Positions 1 through 14,500 of a stretch of DNA of 64,000 nucleotides are shown here, piece after piece. A program made the position numbers and the translations under genes. The stretch spans positions 6,605,534 to 6,669,533 of the forward strand of contig CM030852.1 in NCBI GenBank assembly GCA_018105865.1, in the 5' to 3' direction. The notes beneath the pieces were generated by a model that had not been told where the DNA came from, made no database searches, and worked only from the letters and a program-made list of their open reading frames with translations. Origin of the DNA: Metaphire vulgaris. Lineage: Eukaryota; Annelida; Clitellata; Crassiclitellata; Megascolecidae. Numbering within the stretch: position 1 is the stretch's first letter; every line of letters begins with the position of its first letter.

Positions 1-201
1 GATCTAGAAATATGACGTACCAGTAATTGTTTTATGTCTCAGTTTTGGATTCACAACTTTAATATGGCGTTTAATAAGTTAAATCAAAGAATGAGTTTGA
101 AAATCATCTGAATTTGCCATCTGAATTTCTCTCAGGAAATCTAAGAGCTACTTTCTTGGCTTTGTTTTTCAGATGATCTCATTGTGGTAATTTATTTTCA
201 G

Positions 202-338
202 GTGCAAGCGAGGGTTCTTTGGCTTGAGTGAGGACGACCCACAAGGCTGCATGGCTTGCTTCTGCTACGGTCACTCATCAATCTGCACTTCGTCTCCTGG
301 TTATACAACTCGTGTTGTGCATTCAGATTTTGAATCCG
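202..338 (+). CDS. LAMC1: laminin gamma exon: half LE repeat and start of L4
   Basis: Acceptor TTTTCAG and donor G/GTAATT, phase 1 on both sides. Encodes [16 protein letters not shown] followed by [10 protein letters not shown], the LE half that precedes the inserted L4 domain. Confidence 0.92.
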
Positions 339-3300
339 GTAATTACTTATGTATTTGTTCGGACAGTGCTTTTACCATTTTAAAGAATTAATCCATAATA
401 TTATTAGTAATATTATTAGTAATAACAATTACCGGTAATAGTAATAATATTATTATTGAATGCAACCTGCTTAATTAATTAATGGCATAAGGAAGTCGCC
501 ATTTCAAAAGTCTTTGAATATTTGCAGGATACAATTAAACTCTAAAAGTAGAACAATATTCCAAGTTTTGGTGATTTAACTGATGCTTGTGAAGGTGGGA
601 ATGACACTGTTAATCTAATTGGTCACTCGGAGTGTTCCTCCATACGAAGACATTTATCTGTCTTAGAGGAAAGGGATGTTTAAAAATGAATTGTCAGCTG
701 ATGCTTTCATGTCACTTTTAATAGAAGTGAAATAGCTTTCAAATATAAAATTTAAATGATCTTTATGAGCTGTGAGTTTTGCCTCTTTCTTTTGACTAGG
801 TTTGCAGAGGTGGAGGGGTGAAACTCGAGGTCTTCAGGAGACGCATCTTGAGTACAATGCAAGAGCAGGAGGACACATTGGAATCTCATCTGATTCATCT
901 GATGCATCCTATTTTATAGCTCCAGGTATGCTTTTCTTGACGATGATGATGATGATGATGACGACGACAACAGTGGTGGTGGCGATGATGAAGTGATGAT
1001 GACAATGCATTTTTAGGGCACCGGTTGTAATACTAGCATGTATCAACCAGTTGTACTTCAAATTCAAAAGATTAGGGTTAGTTAGTTAGTTAGCTATAGG
1101 CTGATTTATATAGCACTATTGTCTTAGCAGGCTAGGTCAAGAGTGCTTTACTTTGCATTAAAGGAGTGTCTGAACAAGTGTGTTTTTAGTCTCTTAATGA
1201 TAATTGATCTCAGGGTAATTATCTCAGGGTATCTTAGGGTAATTATATAGATCAGTCAGAGTGGAAATAGCAAGACAGATTATGGAGGAAAAGCAACTGG
1301 AAGTGTTTTAAGAGGTCTACCCGTTATATCTGAAGTATTCAGTTTATTAGAATTGAAGAATGAATAGATGAAGAGACAACAGTATAAGTCCTCATGCAAA
1401 TTGTAACTGTTACCATTGCTGTCACCATCGTCTTCATCACTGTCATCAGACTGTTATGAACTGCAATTGGTGTGCTGATTAAATAATCATGGTTGTTTCT
1501 AATTAATTATTTATGGTTGTTTCATAACAGTTGAGTAATTTCCTAATTAAGATCTAGATGTTGACGCTCTTACAATACTCAATTCATTGATCACTTCTTA
1601 TGCACTTTTCAGTAACTGCTTGACTCAAAACTAATTTTGGAGTTTTCATGAACGCCTTTGGTGCTTGTGTAAAGATCGTTTTCTCAATGTTTATAACTTG
1701 ATGATGAGCATAACTTGCAATGGCTGTCCATTGCATTGATGATTAGATGTGGTGGGTCTCCTAAGGCTGTGTTAACTACATTTGGGATCAACTTAAGCAT
1801 TTTGCTCTCTTCTTTTCCAGTAAGTATGCTGCCATTATTCATTCATTTCTTCTTCTTTATGAGCGCAATACCCATTGGTGTCTATTGCAATTTGAGATGC
1901 CTCCTCTATTCATCTCTATCTTGTGCGGTTTTTAAGCTTCATATAATATATGTCCATGTTGCACCATTCGTTAATGTTGTTTATCCATTCTTTTCATGGT
2001 CTTCCTCTGATGTTTTTGCCTTCCATTACTCCAAGCATGATTCTTATTCTTCACGATGCCATTATTAGCGTTTCTGAAACACAATATTTGCTGAGTTTCG
2101 TTTCGGATAGTAGCCAATAGTCACTTTAATTTTATGATGAACAGAGTCTTTGCAGTCACTTTGTGTCATCTTGGCATCATGATGATCGTCAGCCATCCAG
2201 TTGTACTGATCACTGATCGACTGATTTAGAACATCCCTCTGTTGTTGATTTCAGATCGTTATCTTGGAGACCACAGACACAGTTACAATCTCTTTTTGTC
2301 GTTCACTCTATGGATTGGTGAAGAAGGTGTCAAGCCTTCGATTGCGGATATCATAATTGAGGGTGGTGGTCTGCGGGTCTCTTCCCCAATATTTGCTCAG
2401 GGGAACCACGCTCCTAGAACTGTTAAGGAGGAGTACAGGTTCCGATTGAATGAGCACCCGAGCTATCAGTGGACACCTCGGTTGTCTTCTGTTCAATTCA
2501 TGCGAATTCTTTCAAACATCACTTTACTGAAGATCAGAGGAACGTATGGAAGTCGTGGTAAGAAAACATGCAAAAGCACAAGTAACTCAGAGTATAACTG
2601 TTGTCCTGAAGCACATCATTATATGATAATACTGCCAGATACTGCAGGATGTAAGATAATGTACTGCCAGTTGCTTTAATAAATGGCATCATAAAAGCTT
2701 TTAGTGATCAGATGACTGAGTGATTAGGTATATTATTTGTATAATTAGATTTAGTGTTCTATTAGAAGCAGATCTTTGTGGCTTTTTATTATTGGTGTAA
2801 TTTTGAATTTTCTAAGTGACCAACTATTCAAATTTAGAAGTCAGTAGCAATAAAAACAAGAATAAGAGTTATGGAATGTTGAATTTAGGCTAGTTGTGTT
2901 ATATGGAGCTAAACTTAGACGATCTCTAAAGCCATGAAGAACAAACTTAAAGCTGCCAAGATATGGTTTTTAAGATAACTGTTGGAAAATATCTTAGACC
3001 GAAAATAAAATAAATGAATTAGTACTCAAAATGGTAGGCACACAAAAGAAACTGCTGTCTATTTACACAGAAAAGACAGTTTCTATTTTGGGGGCACAAA
3101 TTAGTAAGAATGGAATAGAAAATCTGGCAACTACTGGAAAAGTTAAAGGCAAAAGAGCAAGAGGAAGACAAAGAATGACTTGCATTAGCAGTCTACTGAC
3201 CAACGTAAAAGGAATAAATACAAAATTAAAACTCACACAAACTACGAGCAGAGAGAAATGGAAGTCCATAGTCACCAACGTAGAAATACATGGCACCTGA

Positions 3301-6300
3301 ACTATTATACTATTAGTGTGAAGCGTTCTAGCCTTTGACTCTTCATTCATGTTTTTGCGCTATATAAATTGACTTTTTAACCTAACCTAACCTGAAGAAG
3401 AAGGAGTCAGATACTATAGAAATGTATATGAATAAGTAATAGTCAGGATTGTGATTGTAATTGCTGTTTGTGCCTCATATTACTGGTAAAGTAAAGATTT
3501 CAATTCTTGATGCACATGCTTAAAATTTAGACAAGCAATGTACACTTTAAAAGATAAGGCTAAGAGTTGCATTTGAGAACAGTTGGCGGCACTACCGGTA
3601 TTTATTAGCAGCTGTGCATTATTTGCAATTTTATCTTGTGATTTGCCAGAGAATTTTCCCATATCTTTTATTAGGAATTGGATTTTTGGACAATGTTCGT
3701 CTACAGTCAGCCAGAGAAGGAAGTGGCGGTACACCTGCCGTTAACGTGGAGCAGTGTACCTGTCCAGAGGGCTACGTTGGCCAGTTCTGTGAATCTTGTG
3801 CTCCCGGGTATCGAAAAGATCCCGCTGGTGGTGGACCATTTGACCGATGTGTTCCTTGCAACTGTAACCGACATTCTGACACGTGTCATCCAACCACAGG
3901 TGGAAGAGCATTCCCTGTTGATGTTTCTTACTTCACTAATATTCTCTCCTGTTGTTGTTTTTTGTTTGTGCAGTAACTTTTGTGCTTCTGGATTGATGTG
4001 GTTTGAAACTGATTATTGATCATTTTCATTTTTGTCTCTGGCACTTCTTATTTTGTTTTTTATTCTTCTTATTCTTGTTAGTGTGGATTTCAAGCAATTG
4101 TTGGTCACTGTGTCTGGTGATATGTGACTAATTACCGGGTGTTTTTGAGATACAGGTGGTTTTCAACTGAGCAACATTTCACAGTCGCTACATAAAAAGT
4201 TGCACTTGTTTGAAAGATTTTTATGCTTGATATTTGGATTAGATTTTAACAGACTTTTGTTTGCTCAACCCATTGACATGAATTAGCCACTGCAGCCTCG
4301 CAAGTGTAATGTGCAGATCAGATGATGAATAATAAAGAAATAATTAAAAATAATAATAATTTTGCACTTCAATAGCACCAGTTCTAATACCCAAGGGTAT
4401 CAATCGCTGGTACTTCATATCCATCCGCAAAAGACCAGGTCATTCCAGAGATCAGTCAGTGGGAAAGGGTAAGACCACTAATGGAGGAAAAGAAATAAAT
4501 GATTACAGGTTTCTTTTCTGTTTAATAAATTTTTGGTTTAGGAATAAGCAGTCAGGTGCTTTGTTCTTGAATCCTTAGTCTTTTTCTGCTTTTAGGGCGA
4601 TGTATTTGTGAGCACAACACCGCAGGGTTGAACTGTGAACGCTGTGCTCCAGGTTTCTATGGTTATGCATTGGCTGGAACTCCTCACGACTGCAAACCCT
4701 GTCCGTGCCCTGAAAATGGGGACTGTGTTGAACTGCTAGATGGTAGAATTGGTTGTGTTAACTGCAGAGAAGGTTACACTGGTACGTCGTTGAGCCATTC
4801 TGCTGTTTCTGCCTCTTGAGCTTTTTGTTGTGTGTCCACTTTTAAAATTTCTGCTCTTCATGATTTTTACTTTCTGACTCGATATTTTTCGTTTCATTTT
4901 TAGTACTTGATTTGATCATTCATCAGCATTATTTACTTATGAATTTATAGAGAACAGATATTTTGAAGATCTGCCATCACGAATGAATGACACTAAAATC
5001 TGTTTTTAGGTCTACAGAGTAAGAATTCCCATTTTCAAGAAGCTTAGAGGAATAGAGGTGCAGCATGTGAATTATCTTAAAATTGTTTAATTCCTAAACA
5101 GGTCATCGATGTGAATTGTGCCAAGATGGATATTTTGGGGATCCTGAAGGCAGACATGGACAGCGGAGGCAGTGCACCAGATGCATGTGCAATGAGAACA
5201 TTGACACGAATGCCGTCGGCAACTGCAACAGGTTTTCTGCTTTTCCACATTTTCATGTGATTGGTTTTCGGATAAACGTTATAATAGTAACCTGTTTTCA
5301 TCATCTTGTGAACAATAATGAAAAGTAACTAACCTTTTTGGTCACATATGGCAGAGTGGGTTACGTGCTGGAGCTTAATGCTGATGGAGCGGGTTCATGC
5401 CCGTCCAGACAATAATGCAAAAACTTTAAATCATGAATTTTAAGTTTATTTCAGAACAATGGAAGGCACTGGAAAGAAAGGAAGGCCAAGTAGAGAATGG
5501 CTGGACAACATCGGTGACTAGGGTCAGTTGGACATTCAAAAAGCGCTCCACATGACACAGGACAGACAATTATGGAGGAGCCGCATACAAAAACCAATGC
5601 ACACTTATGGGCAATGTGCCCAAGGATCATGTGGCAGGATTTACTGGTAGTGGTTCAGTAGGATCTTCCCTGTATGAGAACCACTATGTTGTAAACCAGT
5701 TGATTGGGAAAGTTGTTTAGACAGTTTTATTTTGCATTGAATCAGAAAGGCCATAAACCCCATGTATTTGCCATCTCTAACCTAATCTAATCTTAAACTT
5801 CTATAGTGCCGCTTCATAATGCACAGGAGCATCAACCGATGGCACACCAAATCCAAATCATTAAAGATCCAGGTCAAATCCAGGGTATCCGGTCAAACAA
5901 ACAGGTGACAGTCTATGGTGGATAAGCCAGGTCAAATTGATGTGGTTTTAATCTTGTTCTAAAAATCTGTAATGAATTTGCAATGATCTCACATGCTGAG
6001 ACAATGAGTTCCAGAGTTTGGGGGCGGCCACTGAAAAGGCATGAGAACCAAGAACTGTCCCAGTATGGAAGAGGGAGAGAACTATTGCAGGCGAGGATCT
6101 GGTTGAGTATTTGTTTGTTTGAACCTCCTGTTAAGGTGATGGAAGTTAGAAAAGCTGTCGTGGTCATTAGAGTGGACCATACCAGCTACTGTAATTTTTG
6201 TGGTGAGATTATTCTGATTTAAAGCTTTAAAGGACTTTCAATTTTTCTTTTTTTCTTCAGGACAACTGGAGAATGCCTTAAGTGCATCTACAACACTGTT

Positions 6301-8513
6301 GGCTTTCACTGTGAACGCTGTCTACTTAGTTACTATGGTGATGCTTTAGCTCTGCCTAAGGGCCAGTGTAAAGGTAATTATATGTGATTTATATACTTGC
6401 AAATTGTATTACAGGTACAGTAATTCATTTCTGTTTTTGTTTTACAACTACAGCATTAATTAATACAGTAGAACTTTGTTATAATGTACTTAGTGCGTCT
6501 GTAAAATTGAGTAGGTTACATCCGAGGTACGTTTTATCCAATGCTCTCCAATATGGTAGCACATCACCCGGGACTGAACTTTGTGGTGCATTATAACTGA
6601 GGATACGTTATAACCAAGTCCGTTATGATGAAGTTCTACTGTTGGCTTCATTTTGATTATCTTTTTGATTATTGTTCTTTTGCAAATGATTATGAATGAT
6701 TATGAATGATTATGCCAAAGTTGTCTTGGAAGAACACATGCTGCACCATGATATTTCTAAAGCTTTTAATGATTATGAATGATTATTGATCTGTTTATGG
6801 CGCTATAAAAATTGTCAAGAATAATAATAATAATAATATTGATCTGTTGGTTAGTTTAATAGAATTTGAGTTGGAGTTTGGGGGGGGGGTTAATTTGTTT
6901 GAAATTCTGTTTGGTTGCAGTAATTTTCTAGGTTTTGTTAATTCTTACTTAGAGAATTTCTGTAAAAGTTTTAACCTTAGGCAATGGATTTTTAAGTGAA
7001 ATGACCATTTTGTTTAGGGTTTTCTATTAAAGTGTATTTAACTATTTCTTGTTAGCAATGTTTATGCTATTAATATTGTAACTAATAAAACTGCTTGCAG
7101 ATAATATGCTGTCTCATTTCTTTTTTATGGTGAGTAAATATTTTTTGTCTTAAGCTTGCAACTGCTATGGTCCGGGAACAGTTCGAAGTGCTCACAGCCC
7201 TGATTGTGACAACTATGGTCGATGCCGTTGTCACTCGAATGTCATTGGACTCACTTGCAACCAATGCCTTGATTCCTATTGGAATATTGACAGTGGCTCA
7301 GGTCTTCCATCGAGATAAATAAATTTTGTGTTATAAAAAATTTTTTCCTTCATTGTCTCATTTTGTTGATTCCATTTTTTTAGATTTTGAAAGTTTTTAG
7401 GCATTTTGTCAATCAATCAATCATGAACTTCTTTAGTGCCATTGTAATAGTGCATCTGCATTAGTCGATGGTCACTTCAGTATGAATTCATAGTAAAAAT
7501 CATGTCCATTGTAATTCATAATTGAAAACCCAGAGGCCAGTAATTTTACGTGAATTTAGTTGATAAATGATAGAGTTGGAATTTAGAATTTCCATAGTTT
7601 TGTGTCCTAAAAATTATTTAAAATTCTGTAAAATCTTTGCCATCTTAATAATATTGTAGATTCGAAATTGAGTATTTGCATGGAGTGCTTTTCACTTTTG
7701 TCTCTGGTCCTTTTTTTACATGGTTTATATGATTTAATGAATATATAAGTTTACTTAAATGCATGCAAATAAGATAAATTACCAGTCACAGAATATGTAA
7801 AGTTGTTTGTCTGACACAAATCATGTGTCTTTGTTTTGTTGCTACTGAATTTTATTTTAAATTTAGTTGCTGCCATTTTTAATGCCAGTGAATTCTTTTC
7901 AAGCACCAATCTGTTTTGTATAAGGTTATTTCAAGTGCAGTTTTTATTTTTAACGCTATTAATTGAAGTTTATTTTGTAGATTCTTATGCTTGCACCAGT
8001 AATAACATTAATGGACTTTGTTGTATTAAAAAAGACTTGCATGATTTAAAGTGGCTTAGTAGGCATAACTGCCTGTGTGAAAGCCACTAGGGGCGCGAAA
8101 GGGGCTTGAACCGGCTCCATCGACCTACCGCTCCAGCACAAAACCCACTCTGCCATCTTCTGCCTTATCATTAGGTGGTAAAACTTATATGTTTTTTGTC
8201 GCTGTTCGCAAAGGCTGTGAGAGTTGTAATTGTCACCGAATTGGATCCTTGAATGCGTCGTGTGAATTGAGAACAGGACAGTGTTTCTGTAAGCCGGGTG
8301 TGACTGGTCAGCGCTGTGATCGTTGTGCTGATCGGTTTTATGGACTTTCACCAGATGGATGCAAAGGTACTTCTAAATTTGTTAGACTTCATTCCATATA
8401 TATATATATATACACCGGTATATATAATATATATACACACAATTATTTATAGACTATACACACCGGTATATATAATATATATATACACACAATTATATAT
8501 ATATATATGTATA

Positions 8514-8545
<32 letters not shown>

Positions 8546-11500
8546 CACACAATTGATGATCTAGTTTGGCAAATATCATAGTTTGTATTTAAAATGACTA
8601 AAGCTTTTTTTGGAAAAGTTATTATAAGCACATTATTTTATCGCAAATAATTCCAGATCATATTTCAATTTTATTGAATGTGTTTTGTGGTTGTTAATAC
8701 ATGGCCAAGTGCTTGTTTGATAGACTGCATTGTCTGATCTCAAAATAATGGAGCTATATCAGTTTATTGAATTAATGCTATATAATACACTGATCAAACC
8801 AATACTGTTATGTAGATCGGAATGCTGGACCATAAATAGGAAAGATGAAAGAAGATTAAATGAAAGAAGATTAATGACTGCAGAAATGAATTGGTTAAAA
8901 GGAATATCAGGAGTAAGCAAAAGACAAAGAATAAGAAACAAAATGATCAGAGTAAAGACAGAGCAAAAAGAAACGATACTTGAATCAAATGCAGGAACAA
9001 AGACTGAGATGATTTGGTCATGTTGAAAGAATGAAGGAAGAAAGAATACCAAAGAAAGCACTATACAATTATGTTAAAGGGAAAGGGAGAAAAGTAAGAC
9101 AAAAAAACATAGATAGAAAACTCAAAAGAGGACGCTGAAGAAATGCAAATGAACTTCATCCAATTGACGAGGGCAGCAAGAGACAGACAGAAGTGGAAGG
9201 AAGACTCATCATCATCAACCCAATAGGGAATGACAGAAAGAAAGAGAGGCGAGAAGAAGAATCATTAGTAAACTTCTATAGTACCATTTTAGTAGTACAC
9301 TTGATATCAGTCAGTGTTCCTTGGTCATTCTGTCATTCATTGTGATTTAGTCTTTCACAAAATTAGTGCTGTGGTTTGAATATTTTTTGTATTGCAGACC
9401 TCTTTGGGGTGGTGTGCCACTATCAGCAGTTATATTGCAACCCAGCCTTAGCCCTAAAACCCTGGCCCTGACTATTCAAAAGCTTCATTCTTTAACATAG
9501 TCGTTTGAATCAACTTTTACTTTCAGCTTGCAACTGCAGGCCAGAAGGTTCTCGGACTTTGCTGTGTAATCAGCAGACTGGTGCCTGTGAGTGTAAACCA
9601 AATATCGACGGTCGTACGTGCGATAGTTGTGCAGAGAACAAATATGACATTTCTGCCGGTTGTCTTGGTACGGAATCTTAGCATTTTTAAACTATGTTTT
9701 GATCTATTAGTTTCTGTGGTGTAATCTTTTCTTTGGCATCTGATTTGAAGTTTATTCTCTAATGACAAATCTGTAGAAATTGCTATTGCAGATCTTAATG
9801 TTTCTTATGAATGAATTTTGAATGATATCTGTATTCTTTGTATTTCACAAAGTTTCATTTCATTGCATTGTCATATCTTTGGTATATTTACTGCATTCTG
9901 TAGCATGTGAAACTGATGAGTCATTCTGTGATTAATCTAGTGACTGATTGGCTGACTTGTCCAGCAAAATGCTATCAGTCTGACATGAAGACTAATTGGA
10001 TTGAGAGAGAGCTCATTGGCAATCACTTTATGTTTGTTTCATTTACAGATTGTCCTGTCTGTTACAATCTAATACAAGCAAATGTTAGAATTCTGAGACA
10101 AAAATTTCTGAATTGAGACTGGTACTTGAGAACATTCATAAGAACCCGGGTGTAGTTGACGACGCTGATTTCAGACGAAAACTTGAAGAAGTGAATGCTG
10201 CGGTGATAAGATTGTGGCAGGACTCAAAGAGATACACAGGTCTGTTGGAATCAATCGCATTGCTATGCTCATTTGATTCATAAATTTTTTTACTTGCGTC
10301 AGTGATATTAGCAACAACATTGGTTGTACTAAAGACCAGGATCATGCAAATACATAGACACAGACATCATCATCAGACGGACTACTGTGATAGCATCCTC
10401 CTGGGTCTCCCCGACTACCAGCTGGCCCGTCTGCAGTCAGTCGTTAACGCATCTGCCCGGCTGATCTTCGGAGTCAGGTGGCACGATCACGTGATGCCAC
10501 TACTAAGGGACAAGCTCCATTGGCTTCGGATCCCGGAGCGTATCGTCTTCAAACGGTGCTGGCTGACCTTCCGGGCCCTCCACGACCCTACCTGCCCGAA
10601 GTATCTATCAACCTTGGTGCGTAGATGGATGATCGCCGACCGACAACTCCAGCTGAGATCCAGTATGCGGTCTCTACTTTACGTCCCTCCTCCGTCAAAG
10701 ACCGCGAAGTTCGGAGAGAGGTCCGTCACGTGAGGCAACCCCCTCCTATGGAATTCGTTGCCCGACTCAGTGACCGCAGACACTTCCTTCAGTCATTCGC
10801 CACTAAACTTAAAACGCACCTTTTCAACTCATCGTACGATTGTTCCATGTAAAGCGCTCTTGACTTTGGCCCTCGCTATGCTACTGCACTATATAAATCG
10901 TCATGTAGACTAGAATCTTATAGTGTAATGATAAATTGACATAATGAATGTTATCTCTCATTGTCATTGATATTATTATTGAGCTCAATTAATAGGATAG
11001 TGGCAAAGTATTGGAAAAGTGATTTGGTATAAAATTACAGTTGTAAGTCTGTTGAATTCTCCTGGTGTCACATAATGGAGGATATTGCAGTTGCCAATTG
11101 GAATGGCTTGCCTAGGGCTTTGTTATGAGTAGATCCAACCATGGGTTCACTTGAACATGGTGACCATATACATAAACTTTTTGAATTAGTACAAAAATGC
11201 AAATAATATCTGTAATACTTGTCAATTTACCAAATTTATGAAAATACTGGAAAGTATTATAAGAAAAATGGTGAAGAAGGCCGACTGGAATAGCTAAACT
11301 TTAGTTGTCATTATGAAATAATTGGTGTCTACATATCTAAGAGAAACATTGAATCCATTACTTGAATGAAGTGATATTTGCTTTACTATTAAATTAAAGC
11401 ATTAACTACCATGGTTAATTCAGTTTTTGATATTTGCTTTACCATTAAAGCATTAACTACCATGGTTAATTCAGTTTTGGTGTGGCAAGGTGTGTGTGTG

Positions 11501-14500
11501 TGTGTTTGTGACTGTGTGTGTGACTGTGAGTGAGCCTATTATTCTGAAATATTTACACGCATGCATTTACTTATGCATGTAAAAATATAAAATAATGCAT
11601 GTGAAAAGCTGTTTAATTGTCTACATCGTGTAATTGTTGGTATTCTTCCATGCACAACATTCACACACAAGTTGCTCTTGACTGTTTGAAAAGCTGTTTC
11701 GTGTCTTGAAGGCTGAGGTTGTTGTTGTCTAGGCGATGACGGTTCTCTTGGTGACCAGATGGACATGTTTCGAATGGCCGTCGTCGACCTTACTCATACG
11801 CTGACGGAAATAACGGACAGCATAAACACAGCAATGCAGAGTTCTCAGCGAGCTGATATCGACACAGCTGCTGCACAGAGAGCTGTCGACCAGGCAGAGA
11901 GAGCTCTGCAGGAGGCAGAACGCCATCTGAAAGTTGACGGTGGAGATACCCTGAGGATGGCAAAAGAGGCTCAGGAAATGATGGGACATCAATCGGAGCG
12001 CATGACCAGAATTGCCTCAGAGGCACGCAGAGAGGCAGAAAGGTGCCAAATGCGATTCTAATTTGCATCTTTAAATTGGCTTATGTTTTTTATGTAAATA
12101 TTTCAATATGGCAATTGTGCATATGTTGTGTTCTGAGTCTTGGTTATTGCATAAATGCAATGTTTTATCCAGACTCCAGGCCTTTGGGGGGATTGACTTG
12201 GCTGGAGGGGAAGAGGCACAGTTCAATGCATACAATTCTTTCAGTGCTGGGATTTGGGGGGGGATTTTTGTGGTTTTAGGGAGAATTTTCTCCCATATCA
12301 TGTCTGTTTAAAGCACTGCATAAATGCAATGGAACCATATAAACATTCAAGTGCCATTGGTGGTGAGGTGATTGATAACCAAAATTGTTTCTGCCTTCGG
12401 GATCTTTCACAACATATGGGGGGAGGTAAACCATTCAACTCCATTGCAAACTGAAACCTGATGGCGTGTTCCATTAATAGAATTTCAGCTGTTTGTTTAG
12501 TGCTTTACCGTAGAGGGTTCGTTGCTTTTTGTATAACAGACAAGAGGAACTTGCTGAGCGGATTGAGAAGACAGCAAAAGATGCCCTCAGCACTTCGGAG
12601 GATGCACTCAGAACAGCTCAGGAGGCGTTGGCCAGGCCATCTGGTGTTGCCGATGATATAACTAAAATTAAGCGAGAGTAAGTTGTATCATGCATTGGAT
12701 CTTATTTTGCCTGAATTTAACGCATCCAAGCAGTTCATTCAAACCAGAGCTATACAACCGTTGTATCCAAGACATGGTTATTTCTAGGATTGTGAATGTG
12801 GGGGTGTCGGAATTTGGAAGTCTCTGCCAAAAAAGGCTGACAAGCAAAAAACCTTATCAAGTCTCAAAAACCCTTGACAAGCAAAAAAACATTATCAAGT
12901 CTCAGAAAAAAGGCTGACAAGCAAAAAAAAGTTAATCCGGGAATAAAAGTTGGAGGTGTCCTTCTCCATTGGGGGTGTGTTCAGGTTAATTAGTATGCAT
13001 TTTTTATGCATACAATTGTCACATTACCAAATGTTGGGGGTGTCGACCTCAAGTTGGGGCGAGGGTGTTAGAGGGGGGGTGTAAAAATATCCCTGATCCA
13101 AGATATTTCAACTGTTTTGTATAGCTTCTTTGGATGGGATGTAAGGAGATGGTCGACCAGAATTTCTGAGATATGCTCATATTCCACAAATCCCCAGACA
13201 AGATTAGGCCCCCCCCCTTAACTGCTACACCAATTCTCTGACGGTGAACAGGTTTTTAAATGGTACTTTTGTTTAATGACCACATAAATGAAATTTATTA
13301 ATAGAACTTCTGGGATGATCTCTTTAGCAGCATAAGTTGGACAAAACTGAAGGAACGGATGATTTACAACTTTGAAAATATTAAACATATTGAAAAGAGA
13401 TAAGAAGTTCTGAGATCTTCATTAATCGAGCAGAGTTGATGCAGAAGGTAGAAGCACATTTAGACAAGTGCAGAATGTATTAAGATTATTATCATATTAA
13501 TATCATATTAAGACTAAAATCACGATACATTCCAGGATGACATGTGACTTCACCAGACACTGTTTCTTGACTTATGACAGAACCATACTGATTCCACTCT
13601 CTTTACTGTTGCAGTCATTCTTTTAATGCCTATTTTGTCATTTCTGTTGCTATTTTTATTGGAATGATTATTTTTGGTATTGTAGAAGACAATTTCATAA
13701 GCAGGTTTCTCTGGGAATAATTTCTTCGTTCTAAAAGTTTGAAAACCTGAGAAAGATTTTTAGGCAATAAAGCGTTGCTTTGGAGTAATAATATATTTTT
13801 TTGCAAGGAAAGCTACAAATATTGCAAGCATTGCAGGGATTGCATTTGAACACAAAATTTAGTGGTCATTTTTTCTCATTGGCACAATAGAAAGAGCTTA
13901 TATTTGAAAAAATTCTCAAATTCAAGGTTCATTCACCCATCCTGTTGGAATTTTGTCCAAGCCTGAAGGCAATTGCTTAAAGCACTGTGTGAAGCATGAT
14001 TTGTTTCTCATTTTCACAAATAACTAAAATGTGTTTCCAAAATACAGATTTTTGAGGTTTTTAAGGTGAATGCTGCAGCTTTATGAAAATTTGACATGTG
14101 CTTGTTCAGAGTTTCATCAACTGGTTCTCTGTTCAATGAGACTAAGAAGTTGGCCGAAGGATCTTTGAAACGTGCACAAGACGTCTACAAAGATTCCCTC
14201 AGCGTCTACACTGACGTTGATGCTCTACGGACAATAACTGTCAATGTTTCTTCAGCCACAGAAGAGATTAATCAGATCAAGGATCAGGTAAAGAAGAGTT
14301 TACAGGAAATTTTTAACATGAAAATTGCAGATTCATGGATAATAATGGGAAAGACCTGGATCTTAAATGATTTTGATTTTGTGTGCCTTTGGCTGATGCT
14401 TCCGTGCATTTTAACGTGGTGCTATAGATGTATAACAGTAGATTAGATTATAAAGTTTAAGTAATGGAAATTCCAATACTGTCAAGTGATGACAGAATTT

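Noticed and set aside
1715..2068. 117-codon open frame in a laminin intron
   Set aside because: Hydrophobic, T-rich reading with no motif, on the intron side of good splice sites; chance frame.
2242..2679. 145-codon frame as a separate gene
   Set aside because: It is the laminin L4 exon (2255-2557) read through into the introns.
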